From positions 1 to 17,957 of the forward strand of contig USBN01000030.1 of NCBI GenBank assembly GCA_900552935.1: a stretch of 17,957 bases of DNA, given 5' to 3'. Positions 1 to 6,661 of this stretch are shown piece by piece. How positions within the stretch are numbered: position 1 is the stretch's first letter; every line of letters begins with the position of its first letter. Source of the stretch: an uncultured Coriobacteriaceae bacterium. Its GTDB lineage: Bacteria; Actinomycetota; Coriobacteriia; Coriobacteriales; Atopobiaceae. Under the pieces are notes generated by a model. That model had not been told where the DNA came from. It saw only the letters and a list, made by a program, of their open reading frames with translations, and made no database searches. The translations under genes were made by a program, and so were the position numbers.

Positions 1-1063
1 CGTCACGAGCCACGATACACTCAGAGTGCTGAGTACCAAATCGATTGATGTGCTCGATTGCTGCGTCTAGATCGGGAACGACGTGAACGGCAAGATCGAG
101 CGAATCGTACTCACGCGCCCAATCATCCTCTGTGGCCGCAACATACTCAGAGCTCTCACTAAGGCCATTCTCGACGCACGCGGTCAGAGCGGCCTCGTCA
201 CCATGAACCATGACGCCCCAATTGCGACAAGCGCTCACGAGGCGCGGCAGAAACTCGCCCGCAACGTCCTCGTCGACAAGCACCGTCTCGATCGCATTGC
301 AGACACCCGGCCTCTGGGTCTTTGCGTTTTCAATAATGGAAATCGCCATGTCAAGATCGGCGGAAGTGTGGACGTAGACGTGGCAATTGCCCTCGCCCGT
401 CTGGATCACCGGGACGGTCGCCTGCTCGACGCAAGTGCGAATGAGCGAGTGACCACCGCGCGGAATGAGGACGTCAACGAGCCCGTTGGCATGCATTAGC
501 TCACGCGTCTCGGCTCGATCCGAAGAGTCGATGATGCACGCGCAGTCACGAGGGAGACCAGCAGATGCAATACCATCACGGCAGGCCAGAGCAATAGCCT
601 CACAGGAGTCATGAGCCGCGGAACCGCCACGGAGGACCACGGCATTGCCAGAACGCAGCGCAAGACAGATGGCGTCGGCAGTGACGTTGGGCCTAGCCTC
701 GTACACAATAGCGACGACGCCGAGGGGCACGCGAACCTGAGTGAGGCGAATGCCGGAGGCAAGCGTCCTGCCGCCAACAACCTCGCCGATAGGGTCAGCC
801 TGGGAGGCAACTTCTCGCATACCGGCAACGATGCCGTCGATGCGAGCGTCATCAAGCATCAGGCGATCAAGCAGAGGGCCTGGCATGCCGGCTTTGCTAC
901 CACGTTCCATATCGCGGCCGTTGGCCTCGAGAATGGCGGACCTAGACTCGCTCACGGCATTTGCTGCTGCAAGAATCGCCTTGCTGCGCAGCGAGGCGCT
1001 TGCCTGGGCAAGCACGACGGAAGCGTCATGTGCGGCGCGGGCCTTATCGATTGCCTCGGACAT
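1..1063 (-). CDS. proA: Glutamate-5-semialdehyde dehydrogenase (gamma-glutamyl phosphate reductase), C-terminus cut by window edge
   Basis: This enzyme does the second step of proline synthesis: NADPH-dependent reduction of gamma-glutamyl phosphate to glutamate-5-semialdehyde in the cytoplasm. I translated 354 codons by hand from the ATG at 1063 down to the window edge; family members are about 415 residues, so roughly 60 are missing. Visible family signatures are VPLGVVAIVYEARPNVT (about 112-128), LRGGSAA (144-150) and QRPGVCNAIET (250-260), where Cys255 is the expected catalytic thiol of the aldehyde dehydrogenase fold. GAAGGGA precedes the start at normal spacing. It lies 36 bases after proB, the usual proBA pairing, and is probably co-transcribed with it. 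The only incompleteness is the window edge; there is no internal stop. Confidence 0.97.
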   Translation of the reverse strand, partial: MSEAIDKARAAHDASVVLAQASASLRSKAILAAANAVSESRSAILEANGRDMERGSKAGMPGPLLDRLMLDDARIDGIVAGMREVASQADPIGEVVGGRTLASGIRLTQVRVPLGVVAIVYEARPNVTADAICLALRSGNAVVLRGGSAAHDSCEAIALACRDGIASAGLPRDCACIIDSSDRAETRELMHANGLVDVLIPRGGHSLIRTCVEQATVPVIQTGEGNCHVYVHTSADLDMAISIIENAKTQRPGVCNAIETVLVDEDVAGEFLPRLVSACRNWGVMVHGDEAALTACVENGLSESSEYVAATEDDWAREYDSLDLAVHVVPDLDAAIEHINRFGTQHSECIVARD

Positions 1064-1099
1064 ATCGTTCCCTTCAGTCGTACGCGCGTGAAATCGAGA

Positions 1100-2203
1100 T
1101 TAGAAGACGAGGAGCTCGTCCCTGTGGATGACAGGACAGTCGTCACGGTCGGGCCAAAAGCGCTTAATGACCTCAAGCCTGAGGCCGTGAATACGCCAAA
1201 TGTCATCCGAGGAGTAACGCGTGATGCCGCGAGCGATGAGCTGACCCTTGGAATCGAGCACGTTGACGGTATCTCCGGCGTCAAAGGTTCCATCGACCCC
1301 GGTAACGCCCACGGGAAGAAGCGAGGCGCCATCCCTCTCGAGTGCATACACAGCACCATCGTCGACCGTAATAGAGCCACGAGAAAGGCCCGCAAGGCCA
1401 ATCCAAAGCTTACGTGCCTGCTCATGGCCCATGCTGGCCGGACCCTCGAACCGAGTGTGGCGACCAGTCCCGGCGACGGCGGAAAGGAGCGCGCCCTCTT
1501 CCCTGCCCTTACAGATAACCATGGGAATGCCGGCGGCTATCATCGCGCGGCCGGCTCGAACCTTGGTGGCCATACCGCCGGTCCCGTAGCTCGAGCCAGC
1601 GCCGCCCGCCATCGCAACGATCTTCGAGCCGACACGCTCGACGCGATCGATGAGCTTGGCGTCAGGATGCGTGTCGGGGTTAGCGGTGTACAGGCCATCG
1701 ATATCTGAAAGGATGACGTAAAGGTCCGCGTCGATAAGCGACGCGACGATGGCGCCGAGCATATCGTTGTCGCCAAAGGAGAACTCGCGAACGCTAACGG
1801 TGTCATTCTCGTTCACGATGGGGATGACACCAAGGTCAAGGAGGCGCTCGAAGGTGTTCCTCGCATTGAGATAACCCGTCCTATCCACCACGTCACCGCG
1901 GGTGAGAAGGACCTGCGCGCACTTGATTCCGTCCTCGGCGAGAACCTCGGCATAACGCTCGATGAGTTTCGTCTGGCCCGCCGCGGCACAGGCCTGGAGA
2001 GTTGGGATGTCTCCAGGACGCTCGGTAAAGCCAAGGAGGGAGCGCCCGACGGCGGCGGCGCCGCTCGAGACGAGAACGATTTGGTTACCCGCCCTGCGAA
2101 GCTCCCCCATCTGAGAGCAGAGGGAACGCACGAAGGCGAGATCAAGCTCGCTATCCGAACCCATAAGGGTCGACGAGCCAACCTTAAATACGATCAGGGA
2201 CAA
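1100..2203 (-). CDS. proB: Glutamate 5-kinase with C-terminal PUA domain
   Basis: ProB phosphorylates glutamate with ATP, the first and normally proline-inhibited step of proline synthesis. The 367-residue length is normal for the two-domain form. The amino-acid kinase domain covers about residues 1-255, with VGSSTL near the N-terminus, VSSGAAAVG (45-53), VNENDTV (130-136) and GTGGMATK (207-214). A PUA domain occupies about 271-350. The start is TTG: the Shine-Dalgarno GAGGAGGAG lies inside the last codons of obgE (GAGGAGGAGTAGTCCTTG), and only 3 bases separate the obgE stop from this TTG, so translation is probably coupled. proA follows. The PUA domain is common in ProB; its role here is not evident from sequence. 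Confidence 0.97.
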   Translation of the reverse strand: MSLIVFKVGSSTLMGSDSELDLAFVRSLCSQMGELRRAGNQIVLVSSGAAAVGRSLLGFTERPGDIPTLQACAAAGQTKLIERYAEVLAEDGIKCAQVLLTRGDVVDRTGYLNARNTFERLLDLGVIPIVNENDTVSVREFSFGDNDMLGAIVASLIDADLYVILSDIDGLYTANPDTHPDAKLIDRVERVGSKIVAMAGGAGSSYGTGGMATKVRAGRAMIAAGIPMVICKGREEGALLSAVAGTGRHTRFEGPASMGHEQARKLWIGLAGLSRGSITVDDGAVYALERDGASLLPVGVTGVDGTFDAGDTVNVLDSKGQLIARGITRYSSDDIWRIHGLRLEVIKRFWPDRDDCPVIHRDELLVF

Positions 2204-2206
2204 GGA

Positions 2207-3745
2207 CTACTCCTCCTCAGCAGCATCGGAAGAGGGCGCACCAACAAACGAAGTCTCATCGGAATCGTCCTCGACAGACGAAGCGCCATCGAACGATGTG
2301 TCAGCATCAAGCTCGCCGAGGCCTTCGCAGCCAGCAGAAAGCTCGCCGACCGTCAGCACGTCATCGTCCCAGCCGCCGTCGAACACAAGCTGAGGTTCAT
2401 CCTCGCGAAGCTCGGCATACGCATCAACGTCATCCTGCGAGTAATCAAGGTCATAGCCAAGGATTCGAACGGTGTCGCCAGACTTGACGCCCGCCTTTGC
2501 GAGCATGTCATCGAGGCCCATGCGATCGAAGCGATGCTGGAGGTAGGCAATGGCCTCCTCGTTGTCCCAGTCGGTCTTGATGACCATGCGCTCGACGGCG
2601 GTGCCGCGAACTCGCCAGACGCCGCCACCGAGGTTCTCCACCTTGATGGCATTCTCACGGCGAGTCCTCTTCTCGCTGAAGACCTCATCACGGACCGGAC
2701 CCTGCTCGACCTCGCGGTCGGCACGAAGACCAGAAACGAGGTCAGCGACGGCGCTTTTAAGCGCATCGATGCCCGCGCCCGTTACAGCGGAGACGGCAAA
2801 GAAGGGGTGACCGTCCGCCGCGACGCGACCGCGTAGCGCAGCGAGGGCCTCACTCGTTCCGGGCATATCGCACTTGTTAGCGACGACGACCTGGGGTCGC
2901 TCGGCAAGCTCGGGTGCATAGGCCGTAAGCTCACGATTAATGATCTCATAGTCCTCTACGGCGTCACGGCCCTCATATCCGCCCGTGAGGTCGACGACGT
3001 GCATGATCAATGCGGTGCGCTCGATGTGCCTGAGGAATTCGTGTCCAAGGCCCTTACCCTCGCTGGCGCCCTCGATAAGGCCAGGAACGTCTGCGACGAC
3101 AAAGGAACCTGCCTCGCCGGCCTTAACGACACCAAGGTTAGGGATAAGCGTCGTGAAGGGATAATCCGCCACCTTGGGACGAGCCGCGCTCATACGAGCA
3201 ATGAGGGAGGACTTGCCCACGCTAGGCATACCAACAAGCGCGGCGTCAGCCATAAGCTTCATCTCAAGCTCAATCCAGTGCTCAAAGGCCGGCTCGCCCT
3301 TCTCAGCGAATGCGGGAGCCCTGCGCACGGACGTCACAAAGTGGATGTTGCCCTTACCGCCAGTGCCGCCAGGACCGACTACAGTGCGCTCGCCTGGGCG
3401 AGTGAGGTCCGCAATCTCATACAGAGGCTCCATGGTCTCAGGATCAAGCTCGCGCACAACGGTGCCACAGGGAACCTTGAGAATCAGGTCCTCACCATCC
3501 TTGCCGTGACGCCTGGCCCCCTGGCCATGGGTACCGCGCTCCGCACGGAAATGGTGCTTGAAACGATAGTCGATAAGAGAGGAAAGCTGAGGATCGCACT
3601 CGAGAATGACATCACCGCCGCGACCGCCGTCTCCCCCATCAGGACCACCCTTGGGAACGAACGCCTCACGACGGAATGACATGCAGCCGGCTCCGCCGTC
3701 GCCACCCTTTACGTTAATGCGTGAAATGTCGGTGAACTGGGACAT
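2207..3745 (-). CDS. obgE: Obg-family GTPase with OCT domain and long acidic tail
   Basis: Obg is a GTPase that binds the 50S ribosomal subunit and is tied to ribosome maturation, stress response and growth control. Domain order is complete. The glycine-rich Obg fold covers about 1-158 (GGDGGAG, GGPDGGDGGRGGD). The G domain follows: G1 GMPSVGKSS 172-180, switch I TT 198-199, G3 DVPG 219-222, G4 NKCD 290-293, G5 SAV 319-321. The Obg C-terminal (OCT) domain covers about 365-432. The remaining 80 residues form an acidic Asp/Glu/Ser-rich tail ending AAEEE, which makes the protein long (512) for the family. GGAAGGGATCGC precedes the ATG at 3745. It follows rplU-rpmA, the classic neighbourhood, but behind a strong terminator. 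Confidence 0.98.
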   Translation of the reverse strand: MSQFTDISRINVKGGDGGAGCMSFRREAFVPKGGPDGGDGGRGGDVILECDPQLSSLIDYRFKHHFRAERGTHGQGARRHGKDGEDLILKVPCGTVVRELDPETMEPLYEIADLTRPGERTVVGPGGTGGKGNIHFVTSVRRAPAFAEKGEPAFEHWIELEMKLMADAALVGMPSVGKSSLIARMSAARPKVADYPFTTLIPNLGVVKAGEAGSFVVADVPGLIEGASEGKGLGHEFLRHIERTALIMHVVDLTGGYEGRDAVEDYEIINRELTAYAPELAERPQVVVANKCDMPGTSEALAALRGRVAADGHPFFAVSAVTGAGIDALKSAVADLVSGLRADREVEQGPVRDEVFSEKRTRRENAIKVENLGGGVWRVRGTAVERMVIKTDWDNEEAIAYLQHRFDRMGLDDMLAKAGVKSGDTVRILGYDLDYSQDDVDAYAELREDEPQLVFDGGWDDDVLTVGELSAGCEGLGELDADTSFDGASSVEDDSDETSFVGAPSSDAAEEE

Positions 3746-3778
3746 GCGATCCCTTCCAAACTGGAATTGAAGCTTACG

Positions 3779-3815
3779 AAAAAGGACCCCCGGCGATAGA
3801 GGCCGAGGGTCCTTT
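3779..3815 (-). terminator. Strong Rho-independent terminator after rpmA
   Basis: On the minus strand AAAGGACCCTCGGC pairs with GCCGGGGGTCCTTT across the 7-base loop CTCTATC. This is a 14-bp stem with one G-T wobble, and the T-run continues to 3779. The other strand also ends in a short T-run, so it could act in both directions, but no plus-strand gene is seen. It sits 27 bases after the rpmA stop and 33 bases before the obgE start. A short perfect inverted repeat (CCCAA-A-TTGGG, 3820-3830) lies just upstream of it. Confidence 0.9.
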
Positions 3816-3842
3816 GCTGCCCAAATTGGGTCGAGGAAGCCC

Positions 3843-4100
3843 TTAAGCCTCCTGAGCCGGACGCACGTGCACGCGGTGCTTGGCGCCCTTCACAAACTCG
3901 ACGGTGCCGTCGGTGAGGGCGAACAGGGTGTCGTCCTTGCCGCGACCGACATTCTCGCCCGGCGTGATGTGCGTGCCGCGCTGACGAACGATAATCTGAC
4001 CGGTCTTGATGGACTGGCCGCCGAAGACCTTGGTGCCAAGGCGCTGAGCCGCAGAATCGCGACCGTTACGGGAGCTAGCCTGACCCTTCTTGTGTGCCAT
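3843..4100 (-). CDS. rpmA: 50S ribosomal protein L27
   Basis: L27 is a small basic protein of the large ribosomal subunit whose N-terminal tail reaches toward the peptidyl transferase centre. The 85-residue product starts MAHKKGQASSRNGRDS and carries the family core (RLGTKVFGGQ, GxIIVRQRGT, NVGRGKDDTLFA). It begins directly with the mature-type N-terminus and lacks the extra cleaved leader found in Firmicutes L27, which argues against a Firmicutes source. It follows rplU by 42 bases with AGG before the ATG. It shares the rplU promoter and ends in front of a strong terminator. Confidence 0.98.
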   Translation of the reverse strand: MAHKKGQASSRNGRDSAAQRLGTKVFGGQSIKTGQIIVRQRGTHITPGENVGRGKDDTLFALTDGTVEFVKGAKHRVHVRPAQEA

Positions 4101-4142
4101 TGATGGTACCTGCCTATCTAGTCGAAACTAAGGGAACGCGCG

Positions 4143-4499
4143 TTACTCGGCAGCGTCCTCGGTCGTGGCGGCCTTCTTGGCCGTCGAGGTGATGCGGGGC
4201 ATGCTGCAGACCTCAAGACGAGTGAGGTTCTGACGGTGACCCTTCTTGACAGAGTGGCGCTTGCGCTTCTGGAACTTGAAGACGAGCTGCTTGGCGCCCT
4301 TGTGCTGGTCGACAACCTTGCAGGTAACCTTCTTCTTGGCAAGCTTGGCGGAGTCGACGAGGACCGTCTTACCGTCATTGAGCATCAGAACGTCGAGCTT
4401 GACCTCGTCGCCAGGCTGCGCATCAAGCTTCTCGACGTCGAAGACGTCGCCCTTGGCAACCTTATACTGCTTGCCACCAGTCGTGATGATTGCGTACAT
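4143..4499 (-). CDS. rplU: 50S ribosomal protein L21
   Basis: L21 is a 23S-binding protein of the large ribosomal subunit. The sequence MYAIITTGGKQYKV, the middle KTVLVDSAKL and the basic KFQKRKRHSVKKGHRQ stretch are family hallmarks. I start at the ATG at 4499 (118 residues). GAAGGG lies 8 bases upstream of it, every L21 begins near MYAII, and the frame's earlier ATG at 4514 has no ribosome site. A C-terminal tail of about 20 residues (Lys/Thr/Ala then acidic) extends past the usual ~103-residue core. The gene has its own strong promoter just upstream, giving a leader of about 35 bases. Confidence 0.97.
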   Translation of the reverse strand: MYAIITTGGKQYKVAKGDVFDVEKLDAQPGDEVKLDVLMLNDGKTVLVDSAKLAKKKVTCKVVDQHKGAKQLVFKFQKRKRHSVKKGHRQNLTRLEVCSMPRITSTAKKAATTEDAAE

Positions 4500-4540
4500 G
4501 TGAGAGCCCTTCATTGCTGTGGTGAGTGCAACAGTTGGAA

Positions 4541-4569
4541 ATAATACGCTAGGAAATAGGTACCGTCAA
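4541..4569 (-). promoter_or_regulatory. Sigma70-type promoter for rplU-rpmA
   Basis: On the minus strand -35 TTGACG (4569-4564), a 17-base spacer and -10 TATTAT (4546-4541) form a near-consensus housekeeping promoter. Transcription would start near 4534, about 35 bases before the L21 ATG. The TGA stop of the upstream gene (4568-4566) is part of the -35 box, so there is no room for a terminator between the elongation operon and the ribosomal-protein unit. Confidence 0.85.
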
Positions 4570-5420
4570 CGACAAAAATGCGGTTGTTGACGGGCTTTCC
4601 ACGCTTTCTCCGCCTCATATCTAACGATAAGCGCCCGTCCGACGGCGGCGGTGCCTCCAAAGGCGACGATGGGACGAACGAGAAAGCCCAAACCGGGAAG
4701 ATTCTTACTCAAATAACGAGCTATGCCTCGACAAGCGAAAGCGCTCGCCACGACGAATGCAATGTCTGCAACCCGCCCGGAACTGACGCCGCAACCGTGA
4801 GCGCCGGCGACGTCTAGCGCCATAAGAGCCTGGTTGGCGGTGAGCAGCGGCATTTCCGCGCCGCCACTCAAGGGCAGAATCGAGATAGCCGCATTTTGGG
4901 CGCAGCGCCTCGAAACGCAAGCGAGCGAGACGGCATGGCGGACAAACGGGAAGTTAGTCGCGAGGGCGATGTCCGCGTGACACGCTTCCGCCATCCAGGT
5001 CGCCAGCTTCTCGAGCATGGCATCGGGCGACGTGGCAGCGATGAGAGCGGCTCCTGAAACCTCATGGGGTTCGGGTGCCTCGACGCTTGTCTCGACGACT
5101 ATGGCGCACGGCACCGCCATCGAAGTGAAAGCCCTTGAGACCTCCGCGGCAATCCCGGAAGTACCCGCGATGACAATGGCAAGGTCACAATCCGGGTTGA
5201 CACGAACAGGGGCACCGGGACGCACCACCTCGACGTGAACGAGGCCAGTCGCAGCCTGGGGCATAAGGGCGTCGCGCAGCGAGCATACGAGTTCGGACGG
5301 AGCCCCCTCCTCCAGCTCGATGGACACGCGAACACAAGACCGACGAGAATTCTCGGTGGCACGGGCGCCATCAACAACCTGCCTAACGGCGCCAAATGGA
5401 ATGTCTGAGACCTTTGCCAA
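4566..5420 (-). CDS. DUF697-like protein of unknown function at the end of the cell-elongation operon
   Basis: I do not recognise a named function for this 284-residue protein. The C-terminal half (about 190-270) has the pattern of DUF697/YcjF-type domains: TANQALMALDVAGAHG, then hydrophobic helices around ARYLSKNLPGLGFLVRP and FGGTAAVGRALIVRY, which may associate with membrane. The middle (about 75-145) has alternating strands such as CDLAIVIAG and VPCAIVVET that resemble a Rossmann or G-domain core. There is no GKS P-loop and no NKxD motif, so I infer it does not bind nucleotide in the usual way. The start is TTG at 5420, chosen because AAGGAGG lies 7 bases upstream. It follows rodA by 12 bases, so it is very probably co-translated with the rod complex genes. 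Ten Cys residues are scattered without a clear metal motif. Confidence 0.85.
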   Translation of the reverse strand: MAKVSDIPFGAVRQVVDGARATENSRRSCVRVSIELEEGAPSELVCSLRDALMPQAATGLVHVEVVRPGAPVRVNPDCDLAIVIAGTSGIAAEVSRAFTSMAVPCAIVVETSVEAPEPHEVSGAALIAATSPDAMLEKLATWMAEACHADIALATNFPFVRHAVSLACVSRRCAQNAAISILPLSGGAEMPLLTANQALMALDVAGAHGCGVSSGRVADIAFVVASAFACRGIARYLSKNLPGLGFLVRPIVAFGGTAAVGRALIVRYEAEKAWKARQQPHFCR

Positions 5421-5432
5421 AAGACGCCCTCC

Positions 5433-6650
5433 TTAGGCTGACTTCGTACGGTGCAGGTAGACGGACTGAACAATGCCCACCGACGCAACCTGAATAACCA
5501 TAGAAGTGGATCCGTAGCTAACGAATGGCAGCGGGATACCGGTGATTGGCATGATACCAATGCACATGCCAACGTTCTGAAGCAACTGATAGCTCCACAT
5601 GGCAATGACGCCGGCAAGCACTAGCTTCGCAAACGGGGCGTCAACACGCGTCGCAAGGGCAAGAGCCGAATAGATGAGCCAGGCATAGAGAGCGAGCAGG
5701 GCAACGGCGCCAACGAATCCGAACTCCTCGGCAAGACGGGCGAAGATAAAGTCAGTGTGGTTCTCCGGAAGAAAGCCGCCAGCAGACTGAGTGGCCGCCC
5801 CAATACCCTTGCCAAAGAGGCCGCCGGATCCAACGGCGATTTTTGCCTGCTGGAGGTTATAGCCCGCGCTCGTGGACTCAAGACTGGAATCCGCAAACAC
5901 GAGTAGACGATTGAGCTGATACTGCTTGAGCGGAAAATGGAAATTTATCGAACAGAAAATGATCAACGCGCAGCCCGCGACGAACATCGCGAGCGTGACG
6001 AGGACCCATTCCCGCTTTGCTCCGGCACAGATGATGATCGCAGCTCCCGTCACGACGATGATGAGGCCCGTTCCAAGGTCAGGCTGCGCCATAATCGCAG
6101 CAAAGGGAACAAGCAGCGTGCCGCAAAGCTTCACGTAATCTCGAAGCTCCTTGATGCGACCGTTATACTGCGCGGCAAGAGATGCCATGAGGAAGATGGT
6201 GACGAGCTTGCCAATTTCTGACGGCTGGAAGCGCAAGGGACCCAACTTAACCCATCCGGTCATGCCATTAGCGGCGCTCGCTAGTCCGGGGATACGCGGG
6301 GACAGCATGAGGACGACGTCAAGCACAAGAAGCCACGTGCTCATATTTGCCAAGGCTCGATAGTCGTAACGCCACACGAATGCAGCCGCGACAAGACCAA
6401 GTACGGCTCCAACAGCCTGTCTCGGCAGAGAGGCGTAGACATTGGATAGGGACGCGCTCCAAACGACCACGAGGCCGTAGGCAATGAGCAGAAGTGCAGG
6501 AATTAGGTTAGCCCAATAGATCTCGGAGAGAATGCCGCCCTTGCCTGGCATGCGCGCGTGCGCAGCCCCCGGCTTTTTGCCGGCGTCACCTCCAAATAGA
6601 GACGAGACGATAGAACCAAAGCCAACGCCACCAGCAGAATTCTGAGCCAT
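5433..6650 (-). CDS. rodA: RodA peptidoglycan glycosyltransferase (SEDS family)
   Basis: RodA is the SEDS polymerase that joins lipid II into glycan strands during elongation, working with PBP2 in the cell membrane. The 405 residues include about ten membrane spans. Signatures are GxKLGPLRFQPSEIGK-type loop (135-148), AQPDLGTG (188-195), GFLPENHTDFIFARLAEE (292-309), whose Asp300 matches the catalytic Asp of RodA/FtsW, and the closing GIPLPFVSYGSTS (371-383). The N-terminal 40 residues are a hydrophilic, Gly-rich cytoplasmic extension. The ATG at 6650 is backed by the very strong site GAGGAGGG four bases upstream. RodA rather than FtsW is chosen because of its pairing with PBP2 and mreBCD. 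Confidence 0.95.
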   Translation of the reverse strand: MAQNSAGGVGFGSIVSSLFGGDAGKKPGAAHARMPGKGGILSEIYWANLIPALLLIAYGLVVVWSASLSNVYASLPRQAVGAVLGLVAAAFVWRYDYRALANMSTWLLVLDVVLMLSPRIPGLASAANGMTGWVKLGPLRFQPSEIGKLVTIFLMASLAAQYNGRIKELRDYVKLCGTLLVPFAAIMAQPDLGTGLIIVVTGAAIIICAGAKREWVLVTLAMFVAGCALIIFCSINFHFPLKQYQLNRLLVFADSSLESTSAGYNLQQAKIAVGSGGLFGKGIGAATQSAGGFLPENHTDFIFARLAEEFGFVGAVALLALYAWLIYSALALATRVDAPFAKLVLAGVIAMWSYQLLQNVGMCIGIMPITGIPLPFVSYGSTSMVIQVASVGIVQSVYLHRTKSA

Positions 6651-6661
6651 CTTTCCCTCCT

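Noticed and set aside
611..1708. A 365-codon plus-strand frame across proA and proB
   Set aside because: It is antisense to two well-supported genes, has no family signature, and reflects codon bias of the sense strand.
2081..2836. A 251-codon plus-strand frame opposite obgE
   Set aside because: Antisense shadow of a gene with every G motif intact.
4500..4540. An L21 leader RNA upstream of rplU
   Set aside because: The leader from the mapped-looking promoter is only about 35 bases and I see no convincing structure in it.
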